Shown here: piece after piece, positions 8,816 through 18,000 of the stretch
How positions within the stretch are numbered: position 1 is the stretch's first letter
How the letters are laid out: each line of letters starts with the position of its first letter
Notes under the pieces: generated by a model
What the model saw: only the letters and a program-made list of their open reading frames with translations
Database searches by the model: none
What the model was told of the DNA's origin: nothing
DNA from: an uncultured Eubacteriales bacterium
Lineage (GTDB): Bacteria > Bacillota > Clostridia > Oscillospirales > Oscillospiraceae
Reading direction: 5' to 3'
Assembly: GCA_905205195.1 (NCBI GenBank)
Contig: CAJLCS010000008.1
Location: 1-42,218, forward strand
Length of the DNA: 42,218 nucleotides
Position numbers and translations under genes: made by a program

Positions 8816-9911
8816 TTCTTTTTCTCCTTACTCCCACGGCCGCGCCCGCCGCCACGCCGACGATTCCCACGGGAATCAGCACCCAGATGGGCGAAACGCC
8901 CGCTTTGGACTCGGCAGGCGCCGTCACGCCGGTCATATCGTACAGTCTTCCGCCGCCGCTGCGGCTTTTCGCCAGCGCCGCCTTGGCCAGCAGCGCCTGG
9001 GCGGTGGCAATCATATTGGCTTTCGTCTCCGTCAGGCTGTGGCGGTAGGTGCCGTCGGGCCGGAGGTAGCGGTCCATGGCGTTTTCCGCCGTTTTCCCGT
9101 TTTTCACAAACCGGTCGTCCCGGTCGGGGGCGATGCCCAGCGCCGTCAGGGCAATGAGCACCTGGGCGCAGGATTCCGGGTTTTCGTCGCCGTAGCTGAC
9201 AAAGCCGCCGTCCTCGGTCTGCTGTCCGGAAAGGTAAGTCAGCGCCCGGTCCACCGCGTCGGCGCAGTCTGCCTCATAGGGCGCCAGTGCCTGCAGCGCC
9301 ATGGCCGTGATGTCCACGTCCGACGCGCCGGTGGTCAGCCCGAAGCCGCCGTCCGGCTCCTGCGCTGCCAGAATGGCCGCCCGGATGGTGTCCCGGGTCA
9401 CGGCCGCCCCTTCTGGCACCGGATCATTTCCGGCGTCCAGCGCAATCATGGCAAAAATCCAGCCGTTGAGGCCCTGTGCCCCCAGCGTACCTGCAAAGGC
9501 GTAGGTGCCCTCGGCAATCAAGTTCACGCTGCTGCCGTCGGGCTTTTTCCCGACGGCCGTGGGGTCGCCGCCCAGCGCCAGCACCGTCAGGGCAATCCGG
9601 TGGTACTCCGTGGCCTTGGTGGTGCTGAGGCTGCCCTCCTTGGCATAGCAATCCGTCACATAGTCCTCCAACGCCTGCCGGTAGGTCTGATACCGCTCCG
9701 GCACACCGCCGAGGGCAAAGGCCATGGCCAGCCAGTCGCTGCCGGAGCTGCCCGCCGGGAGAGTATCCCGGTCCGCCAGCAGCTGTCCGGCGGACACGCC
9801 GCATTTTTCCGCCAGCGCCCGCTCCGCCTGCACCGCCGGGGCTTCCGATGCTGCCCGGACCGTGCCGAAGCACAGGCAAAGGCAAAGTATTGCCGTTAAA
9901 ATTCGTTTCAT
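8799..9911 (-). CDS. exported alpha/alpha-toroid protein, intrinsic-factor/prenyltransferase-like, membrane anchored
   Basis: 370 residues: signal peptide (MKRILTAILCLCLCFGTVRA), a helical repeat region about 25-310, and a C-terminal TM helix with a basic tail (VLIPVGIVGVAAGAAVGVRRKR). The repeats carry the toroid signatures EPDGGFGL and TEDGGFVSYGDE followed by MALQAL / VLIALTAL helices, as in squalene cyclase/prenyltransferase-like barrels. The N-terminal domain of animal intrinsic factor and transcobalamin has this fold. The DUF4430 partner domain is encoded by the gene just upstream, with an ATGA stop/start overlap, and the operon has a cobalamin riboswitch, so a corrinoid-binding role is the best inference. 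No enzyme active site for terpenes is apparent, and an exported terpene enzyme would be unexpected. Confidence 0.82.
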   Translation of the reverse strand: MKRILTAILCLCLCFGTVRAASEAPAVQAERALAEKCGVSAGQLLADRDTLPAGSSGSDWLAMAFALGGVPERYQTYRQALEDYVTDCYAKEGSLSTTKATEYHRIALTVLALGGDPTAVGKKPDGSSVNLIAEGTYAFAGTLGAQGLNGWIFAMIALDAGNDPVPEGAAVTRDTIRAAILAAQEPDGGFGLTTGASDVDITAMALQALAPYEADCADAVDRALTYLSGQQTEDGGFVSYGDENPESCAQVLIALTALGIAPDRDDRFVKNGKTAENAMDRYLRPDGTYRHSLTETKANMIATAQALLAKAALAKSRSGGGRLYDMTGVTAPAESKAGVSPIWVLIPVGIVGVAAGAAVGVRRKRNGKTD

Positions 9912-11761
9912 TGTCTGTCCTCCCTGCGGCGTTTCCGCCCGTCGTCGGTTGTGGTCGGGGTCGGATCCGTGGGTGTCGGGTCGGTAGGCGCCGGATCCGT
10001 GGGTGTCGGGTCGGTGGGCGCCGGGTCCGTGGGGCCGGTTGCCGGAAGAATTTCCTTCTTTTCCTCCAGGCAGCGGGAGCAGGTGTAGAGAATGTACCCG
10101 TCCTCCGTCTCCGTGGGCGCCACCCGCGCCGTCTCCCGGAAGTCATGGTCCTGGGGCGTATAGGCCCCGCGGCGCCAGATGCCGCAGTAGCCGGACAGGT
10201 GGCCGTAGCTGCCGCCGCCGGACTCGTAGCCGCCGATGTCCTTGCCGTAGCTCAGGGTAAAGCACAGCGTCAGCGTGTCGCCGTCGTTCGGCTCCGTGCT
10301 GGCCATGCCCCGGCCGGGATAGCCGCCGTTGATGCAGTACATCCAGCCGGAGGCCATGGTATAGTCAAATTCGCCTAAGCTGTCCCCGTCGTGCTGGCCC
10401 TCGTTGAGCGTCAGCCCGTCCCGGAGAATCAGGTTCCACAGCGTTTCGTCCGGCTGGGCCGCCGCGGCAAAATCCGCCCGGGAAATCCGCCGGAGGTAGA
10501 AATTCTCCGTCAACGTACCGTCATAGGTGGGTTCGTAGCCGAAATCCTCCAGAAAACGCAGGACGATTTTCGCCCAGGTGTCGCCCTGCCGGATCTCCAG
10601 CTCCTCGCTGTCCAGCCAGGGGTCCCCGTTCCAGTTCAGGTGGACCACGGAGCAGTCCAGCTCCACCGTCACGCTGCCCTTCACGTCGCCCTGATCGATG
10701 GCATGATAGCGCAGCGTCAGGCTGCGATAGCTGGAATTTTCCCCGTCCCAGGCCATCACTTCGATTTTGTAGTCCCGGTAGTCGGAAACGTTGCTCCGCT
10801 CGAAATGGAGCTGGTATTCCGGCCGGGCGTCGCCGGTCTGCTTGGCCACCAGCTCCCCGTTGAGCCAGACCAGAATCTGGTTGGAGTAAATGGGCTTGCC
10901 GTCGGGATTGGTCCGGGCCGTCACCGTCAGCAACAGGTTTTCCGAGGTGATGATGTCGCCGTCCTCGTAGATGCCGTCGGTGCTCAGCACGATGGAGGGG
11001 GGATATTCCCCGATGGCAGGATGATCGTCATCGGCCCGGGTGGGTTCAAAGTAGATCCGGAAGGTCCGGACCAGCACATTTTCCCCGTCCAGCTTGACAT
11101 ACACCGTGACGGTGTTGTACTCCGCCGGCAGAAGCTGGGCCTGATAGTGCAGCCCGTCGGCGCTGGTCAGCGTGGTGCCGTTGAAGCCGGTGGAGGAATT
11201 CCGCAGCGTCACCCGGACGGTTTCCCGTCCCGTGCCGCCTGCCGTTTTTACCCAAAATGCCAGCTGTCCGTCCGGGAGCTCCTGCTCCCGGACGGTCCGG
11301 CTGGTCAAGTCTGTAAGGATGGTAAGTTCCCCGGGGTCCGTAGGATCCGGGGTGTCAGGTAAGGTATCGTCGCCGGGGTTGCCGGTGGCCGTGGGATCCA
11401 CATCCCCGGTGGTCGTGGGACCGTCGGGGGTGGTATTCCCGCCGTCCGACGGGGTTTGGGTAGCGGAGGTTTCCCGGGCATTGGTCTGCACCGGGTCCGT
11501 TTCCTGTGGCTCGGATTGGGTGGGGTCCGTTTCGGGATCGGTCTGCTCCGGCGCGGTGGTTTCCGGCGCGGTGTCGTCCCCCGCCGGGTCCGACGGCGCG
11601 GTGGCCGTGCCGCCGCCTGCCGCCTCCACCTGTAACACCGCATCGGAGCGGCGGATGGGGTTTTCCGGGGCCACACGACGGCCCCGGCCCAGAATGCCCC
11701 CTGCGCCCAGCAGCAAAATCAGTGCCAGAAGGGCGCTGAGAATACGCGTTCGTTTTTTCAT
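9908..11761 (-). CDS. membrane-anchored DUF4430 (transcobalamin beta-domain-like) protein with Thr/Pro/Asp-rich stalks
   Basis: 617 residues. The N terminus has one hydrophobic helix (ILSALLALILLLGAGGILG) that is a signal anchor or uncleaved signal. Residues about 45-150 are a low-complexity Thr/Pro/Asp/Glu stalk. Ig-like beta domains follow, and a DUF4430 module spans about 370-510 with the recognisable core SGWMYCINGGYPGRG and a following DGDTLTLCF strand. A Cys pair (YTCSRCLEEK) precedes a PTDPTPTDPAP tail, encoded by a 30-base tandem repeat. DUF4430 corresponds to the C-terminal domain of transcobalamin-type proteins. The stop overlaps the toroid gene start (ATGA). GAGGGAGATTCT sets the start. 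Likely displayed outside the membrane; corrinoid binding is inferred from domain and riboswitch. Confidence 0.82.
   Translation of the reverse strand: MKKRTRILSALLALILLLGAGGILGRGRRVAPENPIRRSDAVLQVEAAGGGTATAPSDPAGDDTAPETTAPEQTDPETDPTQSEPQETDPVQTNARETSATQTPSDGGNTTPDGPTTTGDVDPTATGNPGDDTLPDTPDPTDPGELTILTDLTSRTVREQELPDGQLAFWVKTAGGTGRETVRVTLRNSSTGFNGTTLTSADGLHYQAQLLPAEYNTVTVYVKLDGENVLVRTFRIYFEPTRADDDHPAIGEYPPSIVLSTDGIYEDGDIITSENLLLTVTARTNPDGKPIYSNQILVWLNGELVAKQTGDARPEYQLHFERSNVSDYRDYKIEVMAWDGENSSYRSLTLRYHAIDQGDVKGSVTVELDCSVVHLNWNGDPWLDSEELEIRQGDTWAKIVLRFLEDFGYEPTYDGTLTENFYLRRISRADFAAAAQPDETLWNLILRDGLTLNEGQHDGDSLGEFDYTMASGWMYCINGGYPGRGMASTEPNDGDTLTLCFTLSYGKDIGGYESGGGSYGHLSGYCGIWRRGAYTPQDHDFRETARVAPTETEDGYILYTCSRCLEEKKEILPATGPTDPAPTDPTPTDPAPTDPTPTDPTPTTTDDGRKRRREDRQ
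9963..10034 (-). repeat. 30-base tandem repeat encoding Pro/Thr/Asp tail
   Basis: About 2.4 copies of a 30-base unit (9963-9992, 9993-10022, partial 10023-10034), nearly identical. They encode TDPxPTDP repeats at the end of the DUF4430 protein. Such repeats can vary in copy number between strains. Confidence 0.85.
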
Positions 11762-11787
11762 AGAATCTCCCTCGGAGAAATGGTCCG

Positions 11788-11958
11788 TCAGCCCTCCAGC
11801 AGAATGCTCTGCCGCAGCTCCCGGACGGATTTGGCCTTGCCGTCCTGAATTTGCAGATAAATTTCGCCGTAGCCCATCTGACGGATCAGGTCAATCAGCT
11901 TCCGTTCCTCGGCCGTCAACTCCTCCAGCGTGCGGACGGCGGTATCCGCGGTGCTCAT
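11788..11958 (-). CDS. DUF2292 (YezD-like) small protein
   Basis: 56 residues starting MSTADTAVRTLEEL. The ATG at 11958 overlaps the stop of the cohesin-like gene (ATGA), so an upstream in-frame ATG is not needed. The core ERKLIDLIRQMGYGEIYLQI followed by QDGKAKSV matches the DUF2292 pattern: a helix, then a short strand pair ending in a Lys/Arg-rich tail. It is clearly paralogous to the first gene of the operon (ERRLIALVRSVQSGELHI). No signal peptide, so cytoplasmic. Function of the family is unknown. Confidence 0.8.
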   Translation of the reverse strand: MSTADTAVRTLEELTAEERKLIDLIRQMGYGEIYLQIQDGKAKSVRELRQSILLEG

Positions 11959-12824
11959 TTGGAGCCGCGGCTCTTCCGCTTGGCAATCACCAGCACCACA
12001 ATGGCCGCCAGCGCCAGCACGGGGATCACCACGATCCACCACTGGAAGCTGTCACCGGTCTTGACCGGCGGATTGGGATCCACAGGCTGCTGGCCGTTCT
12101 TGGTCCAGCCTGCGTACAGGGTCATATTCTCGGTGACGGTGTCGTTGTCAAAATCCCAGGGCTGGGTCAGATCCGGATCCCGGTACCAGCCGGTGAAGGT
12201 GTAGCCCTCCCGGACCGGGTCCACCGGTTTTTCCAGCTTGGAGCCGATCTTGGCGGTGACCTCCGTGGGATCGTCGCCGTTGCAGGGGTCCAGACGGATG
12301 GTGCAGGTGTCGGTCACCGTCACCGTCAGGTCCTGCACAGACACGGCATAGCTGTCGGTGCCGTCCTTCAGGGAAACCAGGCCGTTTTCGTTTTTCAGGG
12401 TGGAGGAACCGGAGGTGGCCAGCACCCGCACCTGGAAGGTGCCGATCAGCACTTCCGGCTGCCAGACCTCGCCGCCGTCCATGGAGGCAAAGTTCAGGTA
12501 GAAGGCCCGGTCGCCGCCCAGCAGGGCAATGTCGGTGGTCCGGATGCCGGAGGCCGTCAGGCAACCGCCGTTCACGATTTCAAAGAACTCGTCGTCATAG
12601 CGGATTTCGTCCTGCATGGCGTAAATCTCCGCCGCTTCCGCCGCATCGGTCCGCCGGAAGGTCAGCGTCACCGTCAGCACGTCGCCGGTGGCTGCCTTGA
12701 CCTCATGGCTGCCGCCGGAGGTCAGGTCAAAGTCGTAGCTGCGGGAATCGGAGGCCGCCAGCACGGTTCCGGCCGTCATGGTCAGCAGCAGCAGCGCAAA
12801 AAACAGGCAAGTCAATCGTTTCAT
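11955..12824 (-). CDS. surface-anchored cohesin-like protein with InlB-type repeat
   Basis: 289 residues: signal peptide (MKRLTCLFFALLLLTMTAGTVLA), a beta-sandwich at about 25-165 that resembles a cohesin (GDVLTVTLTF near the start, then EIRYDDEFFEI, then a FYLNFASMDGG segment and VLIGTFQVRVLA), a Listeria-Bacteroides/InlB B-type repeat at about 195-242 (GYTFTGWYRDPDL), and a C-terminal TM helix followed by KRKSRGSK. This layout fits a membrane-anchoring scaffoldin that would hold dockerin-bearing partners at the surface. The cohesin call is by pattern only and moderate in strength. AAAGGAG precedes the start; the gene lies 133 bases after the larger scaffoldin-like gene, with a hairpin between them. 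Confidence 0.72.
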   Translation of the reverse strand: MKRLTCLFFALLLLTMTAGTVLAASDSRSYDFDLTSGGSHEVKAATGDVLTVTLTFRRTDAAEAAEIYAMQDEIRYDDEFFEIVNGGCLTASGIRTTDIALLGGDRAFYLNFASMDGGEVWQPEVLIGTFQVRVLATSGSSTLKNENGLVSLKDGTDSYAVSVQDLTVTVTDTCTIRLDPCNGDDPTEVTAKIGSKLEKPVDPVREGYTFTGWYRDPDLTQPWDFDNDTVTENMTLYAGWTKNGQQPVDPNPPVKTGDSFQWWIVVIPVLALAAIVVLVIAKRKSRGSK

Positions 12825-12915
12825 AAGATTCGTCTCCTTTATAGTAAATCATCGCTCAGGTTTTCATCGATGCCGTTCCATAGACTGGCCCCACATCGAT
12901 CAGAACCCGATTCCG

Positions 12916-12941
12916 CCTGCCCCGGCTTGCGCCGGGGCAGG
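12916..12941 (-). other. intergenic stem-loop inside the operon
   Basis: A perfect inverted repeat (11-base arms, CCTGCCCCGGC and its complement, TTGC loop) lies in the 133-base gap between the two cohesin-type genes. No T run follows on the minus strand, so it is more likely an RNA stability or processing element, or a partial attenuator, than a terminator. Confidence 0.55.
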
Positions 12942-12957
12942 ACAGAGGGTCCGGAGA

Positions 12958-15006
12958 TCAGACGATGGCGTTGACCACCGCGCTGACGTCTTCCACGTTC
13001 AGATCCCGGGAGCCGTTGACGTCGGCCCGCAGGAAGGTCATCATGGAGACGGTTTCAAAGTTGTCGTAGACAGCGTTGTACATATTGTACACCAACTGGG
13101 CGTCGTTGACATCCACCACCTTGGTGCCGTTGACATCGTAGTCGTACACCACGTTTTCGGCGGTGGCGGCAGCGGTGGCGATCTTGGCAACCGCGTCCTC
13201 ACGGACGGTGGGCAGCGCCTGATCGGAGATCACCAGGTAGCAGTACGCCTGATACTTCTCGGAGTAGTACATGGGATGGCCGTCATAGGTGTAAACCTGG
13301 CCGTCGGCCAGCGTGCCCTGGACGGTCACCAGGTACATCACCCGGGCATCCTGCAGCTTGACGTAGGCATTGACCTCCACGGTCATGGCCAGCGTCTTCT
13401 CCACGGTGACGGTGAGGGCCTCGCCGGTGAGCTTGGCCGCCGGGATGGTGTACTTGCCGTCGGCGGAAGCGGTCAGCTCCTCGTCGCCCAGCTTGACGGT
13501 GTAGGTGTAGCCGGTTTCGGCGTTCAGCTCAAAGGTGAAGTCCTGCCCGTTGGTCGCCGTCTGGGTGGTGCCGCCCTTGACGTCGCCGGAGCCGGAGCCG
13601 ACAAAGGTGATGGCTGTGGTCTTGGGGGGCTTCACGGTTTTTTCCACATTGATCACAATGGGGCCGGTGATTTCCGCACCCGCAATCAGGTAGAGTCGGC
13701 TGTCACCCTTGTCCGCAAGAAGATCCGCAGTCACGGTCTTGCCGTCAATGGTCACCGTCATGGTGTAGTCATAGGTATCCGTATCCAGATTGTCGTGCGA
13801 GAAGTTAAAATCCTCACCATATCTTGCGTAGTCTGCAACCGTAACGTCATCCTTGCCGCTGCCGGTGACGGTGACGGGGTACTGCTTGCCCTTCTGGGTC
13901 GCGCCGATCACCAGATTGCCGGAGACGTTCTTGATGGTGTAGGTGCCGTCGCCGTTGTCCACCACCGTCACAGCCTCGCCGCCCATGGTGGCGTCGAAGG
14001 TGTAGTGATAGTGGGTGTCCTTGGCGGAGAAGGTGTAATCCTTGCCCGGCTCGGCCACGGTATCGCCGATGAAGTAGTCCTGCAGGAAGGTGACGGTGTA
14101 GTTGGCGGCCTTGATAACGGCGGTGCCGTTCAGAATTTCCGCCTCGGGGGCATCCTGGGTGGCGTTGGCACTCTCGTCAATCTTGGCGGAAACCAGCGTC
14201 ACGGTGGCGTCGCCGGTCTTGGTGGGCTGGAACACCAGCTTGAAGGGGGCATCCATGGCCTTGGTGTCGCCGTAGATCAGGATCCGCAGGGTGCCGTTCT
14301 GGTCGGACACCACGGCGCTTTCCGGAATGGTGGAAGCATCCTTCCGGAAGCTCAGGGCAGTATTGTCATAGGTGAACTTGAAGTCCGCCGCCGCATAGCC
14401 CGTGTGCTTGCCGCCCACGGTGACATCAATGGTGGCATCCTCGCCCACCACCTTGCTCTGCTCCGCCGGAGACAGGGTGACGGTGTAGTTGGTGGACGCG
14501 GGGGTCACGGTGATGTTGATCACCGGATCCTTGACCTGGCCTTCTTCAATGGTCTTGTAGGACGTGTCGGCAATCAGGCCCCGGTACAGGGTGAAGGACG
14601 CGGCCTTTTTCTCGGTGATGTCCTCCAGCGCGGTGAAGGTGAGCTTGTAGAGCACGCCCGCCTTAAAGGTGGTCACAAAGTCGTCGGACAGCTTGGTGGC
14701 ACTGATCATGTAGTTGGCGCCGCCCCGCTTGTCGCTGTGCAGCAGCTGGCTGATCTTCATGGCCGGGTGGACGTCGCCCTTCTCGCTGCCGGTGAGCTTG
14801 AAGAGGGTTTCGTCAAAGCCCAGGTAGTAGGTGTAGCTGGAGATATTCTCCAGGGTCTCGTCCTGGGTCAGCGTCACGGTGACGGTGTCACCGGCCGCCA
14901 CCGTGGTCTTGTCCGCAGACGGACTGACCGTGGCCGCCAGCGCCGAGCCGCACAGTCCCAGAACCAGGACCAGCGCCAGCACCAGAGAAAGTGCTTTTTT
15001 CATCAT
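12958..15006 (-). CDS. scaffoldin-like secreted protein: two cohesin-like domains and a divergent dockerin
   Basis: 682 residues. Signal peptide (MMKKALSLVLALVLVLGLCG, cleaved near SALA). Cohesin-like domain 1 spans about 25-170 (AAGDTVTVTLTQ then YYLGFDETLFKLTG) and domain 2 about 173-305 (VGEDATIDVTVGG then FKFTYDNTALSF). Several short beta modules follow (about 305-600). A dockerin-like tail occupies 621-682 with loops DVNGTKVVDVNDAQ and DVNGSRDLNVED. This dockerin differs clearly from the DVNGDGEVTPLDATL type of the two large neighbours, so it probably docks to a different cohesin, perhaps that of the 289-residue anchor. Start chosen at the first of two adjacent ATGs, after AAGGAGG. It begins 19 bases after the large protein's stop. 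Confidence 0.75.
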   Translation of the reverse strand: MMKKALSLVLALVLVLGLCGSALAATVSPSADKTTVAAGDTVTVTLTQDETLENISSYTYYLGFDETLFKLTGSEKGDVHPAMKISQLLHSDKRGGANYMISATKLSDDFVTTFKAGVLYKLTFTALEDITEKKAASFTLYRGLIADTSYKTIEEGQVKDPVINITVTPASTNYTVTLSPAEQSKVVGEDATIDVTVGGKHTGYAAADFKFTYDNTALSFRKDASTIPESAVVSDQNGTLRILIYGDTKAMDAPFKLVFQPTKTGDATVTLVSAKIDESANATQDAPEAEILNGTAVIKAANYTVTFLQDYFIGDTVAEPGKDYTFSAKDTHYHYTFDATMGGEAVTVVDNGDGTYTIKNVSGNLVIGATQKGKQYPVTVTGSGKDDVTVADYARYGEDFNFSHDNLDTDTYDYTMTVTIDGKTVTADLLADKGDSRLYLIAGAEITGPIVINVEKTVKPPKTTAITFVGSGSGDVKGGTTQTATNGQDFTFELNAETGYTYTVKLGDEELTASADGKYTIPAAKLTGEALTVTVEKTLAMTVEVNAYVKLQDARVMYLVTVQGTLADGQVYTYDGHPMYYSEKYQAYCYLVISDQALPTVREDAVAKIATAAATAENVVYDYDVNGTKVVDVNDAQLVYNMYNAVYDNFETVSMMTFLRADVNGSRDLNVEDVSAVVNAIV

Positions 15007-15025
15007 AATGGTTCCTCCTTATGTG

Positions 15026-18000
15026 TTAACCCTCGGCGGGGAACTTATTCAGTTCCCCGTTGCTGTAAGCGTAAATGAGGGTTGCGTCAAAGGGTGTGAT
15101 TTCGCCGTCGCCGTTCACATCGGCTGCCTTGAGCTGCTCGGCGGTGGCTTCGATTTCACCGTTGGCAATGGCATAGGCCAGGGTGGCATCCAGCGGCGTC
15201 ACTTCGCCGTCGCCGTTCACGTCGCCCAGAATAATGGTCGGGGCGGTGACGGTCACGGTGGAGAGGGTCAGGATCAGAGGATTGCTGCCGTCGTCGATTT
15301 CCGCCTGAGGCATATACGCCGTCAGCAGATAGGTGCCTTCCGTGGGCAGCTTGAAGGTCACGTTGCCCTTTTCGTCGGTCACGGCTCCGGTAATATCGGT
15401 CAGCTCGCCGGTCTCGGCATTCACCAGAGCCAGCTGCGCGCCGGCCACGCCGGTGCCCGCCGCCACCATGGCAGCCTCGTCCTTGTACTTGTAGCCCATC
15501 ATGGCCATCACGGCCTGCACCTGCACCGTCACATTCCGACCGGCCTGGGCCGTCAGCGTCCGGGTATAGGCGCCGTCCTGGGTCATCCAGGCGTAGGAAT
15601 CGGTGTAGGTGCTGGCGTCCTGATACAGGAAGAATTCCACCAGATCACCGTCCATCAGCGGCATATTGTTCAGCAGGTAGCCGTTGTAGCCGCCGTAAGC
15701 AGAAGCCGTGCCGTCGTTGGGGTAAGCGTTGTTGACGAAGAAGCCGCTGGCATAGGTCGCCACGCCGAAGAGCTTGGAGGAGGTGCCGCTGGAGGAAACC
15801 GCCAGATACTCGGAGGCCGTTTCCTTGGTGAAGGCTTCGCCGAAGATCACCTCGTGAGCCTTGACCAGCACGTCCAGCGGGGAAACCGCGTCGGTGTAGG
15901 CAACCTTGTCGTCAAAGCCGTAGGATTCCGCCAGATCGGAGGACACTTCCACGTTGTTCTGGGGCGCGCACAGGAAGGCGCCGGAGGCCTGGGCCGTGAA
16001 GGAGAAGGTGCCGGTAACCGGCTGGGGAACCTGCCAGGTCAGGACGGGATAGCCGCCATTGATATTCGTGCTGTCGGCGGTGAAGGCGTCACCCAGGGTG
16101 GGAGCCAGCGCCTTGAGTTCATCGGAAGTCTTGGCGGTTCCGAGTCCGGTAATTCCGTACTTTCCGCTCTCTCCGCTGCAAACGTCCGCAAGATAATAGC
16201 TGTTGACATAGTGAGCGCTCGTCTTATCCGGAGACAACGCACCGATATAAGACGCCGTTCCGCCGGAGCCGGTCACCGTTGCGGTGCTGTAGCAGTTCGT
16301 CAGCGTCGCGCCGACGGTGTTGCTGTAGCCGGAACCGCAGATACCTCCGAGATAGCACTCGTTGGCAGAGGTCGTCGTGATCTTGCCCGTCGCATAGCAG
16401 TCAATAATGGCTGCGCCGTTTGCGGTATAACCCGCAATTCCGCCTGCGTGCTTGGCACTGGTAATATCCACAGTGCTGAAGCAGTTGGAAATCGTGGAGC
16501 CGCTGTTCATATAGCCCGCAATACCGCCTGCCTGTGCGCTTCTCTTTGCCGTGCAGGTCACGGAACCGGACACACCCAGATTTTTCACGGTGCTGCCGCC
16601 GGCAAGATAAGCAAACAGTCCGAGCGGATAGCTGCTACTGTTGATATACAGATTGACAACCGTATGGCCGTCGCCGTCAAAGGTACCGGCATACTGCTTA
16701 CCGCTGACGCCGATGGGCGACCACACATTACCGGACAACTCGATATCCGCCGTCAGCTTACCGTTGATTGCCTTCTGGCCGCCGTTAACGGTTTGGGCAA
16801 ACCATGCCAGCTCCGCACCCGTACCGATCAGATAGGTTCCGTTCTCGTCCGTCGCCGGCTGCGTCAGCGTCTCGCCGTCCCAGGCATTTTCGCCGGTCTT
16901 GGGCATGGCCACGGTTTCCACGGTCAGGATGCCGCCCACCACCTTCTCCGCGTCGGCAGAGCCGAGGGTGAAGCTGCTGCGGACGGTCACATAGCCGCTC
17001 TTGGACAGCTCGTAGGTGTAGGTGCCGTAGCCCAGGGTGAAGGTGCCGTTGCTGTTGGCGTCGATTTCCACGCCGTTTTTGTCCTTCACGACCGCCGTCA
17101 CACCGGTCACCGCAGCGCCGTCGGCGTCCTTGGTGCTCAGCTTTACATTATACGTCACCTTGGGGGAAACTTCAACGGTAACATCCGCATAACGGTTCAT
17201 GTAGTAGTTCACCGTCACGGCGTTGAAGTTGGTGCCCACACCGGTATCGGTCATGTTGTACAGGAAGGCGAAGGGGTTAGCCGCGCTGTACATGGAGCCG
17301 TAGGTATAGCCGTTCGTCAGCGTGCAGGTGGCGGTTTTGCCCTCGGGAACCGTCAGGTCCGCGGGGATCGTCACCGTCACGGAGGCGTTGTCCATCCGCT
17401 GGTACTGGCCCAGCGTGCCCTCGAACTTGTTCTCACCAATGTAATAGGTGGGCTTAAACACGGTGGGGTTGAACACGCCGGAGATCTTGTTGACCGCCCG
17501 GAACATGCCCTCGAAGCTCACCTTCACCTGATCGCCGGGCATAATCGGCTCGCCGGGGTTGGAAACGTTCACATAGGAGGTGGTCACTTCCGCCACCCGG
17601 ACCAGCCGGTAGGAAACGCCGGTGGTATCGGTCATGCGGATGATCACGGTGCCGCCCTTGCCGCCACCCAGGTCCTTCAGCGCCTTCAGCGGCACGGTGT
17701 AGCGGCCGTTTGCGGCGGTGACGGCGGTAAAGGCCGAAACGCTGGCGGTCAAATCCTCGGTGGCCGTCACGAAGGCATATTCCACCGTGACGTTGCCGGT
17801 GGCGTTCACCGCGAAGTCCAGCGCAGGATCGGTTTCGTCCGCGTTGTAGAACCAGGTATCGTAGTTATAGTCCCAATCGGCGGACCGGGAGGTGGTAGCG
17901 CCTGCCGCCATGTTGTAATCCACGTCCGCATCGGCGGTGCCGTGGGTCACGTCCGTGCCGCCCACCACGATCACGCCCACACGGGACGGATTGGTGGCCG

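Noticed and set aside
8799..9911. Toroid protein as a terpene cyclase or prenyltransferase
   Set aside because: It has a signal peptide and TM anchor, no DxDD or prenyltransferase zinc ligands were seen, and its partner is DUF4430.
9963..10034. Short tandem repeats as a possible CRISPR array
   Set aside because: No spacers; the 30-base units are contiguous and encode a Pro/Thr tail. No CRISPR array is visible anywhere in the window.
12778..15078. 766-codon plus-strand frame opposite the scaffoldin-like gene
   Set aside because: Composition typical of an antisense shadow (GVVHIVHQLGVVDIHH type), with no start signal.
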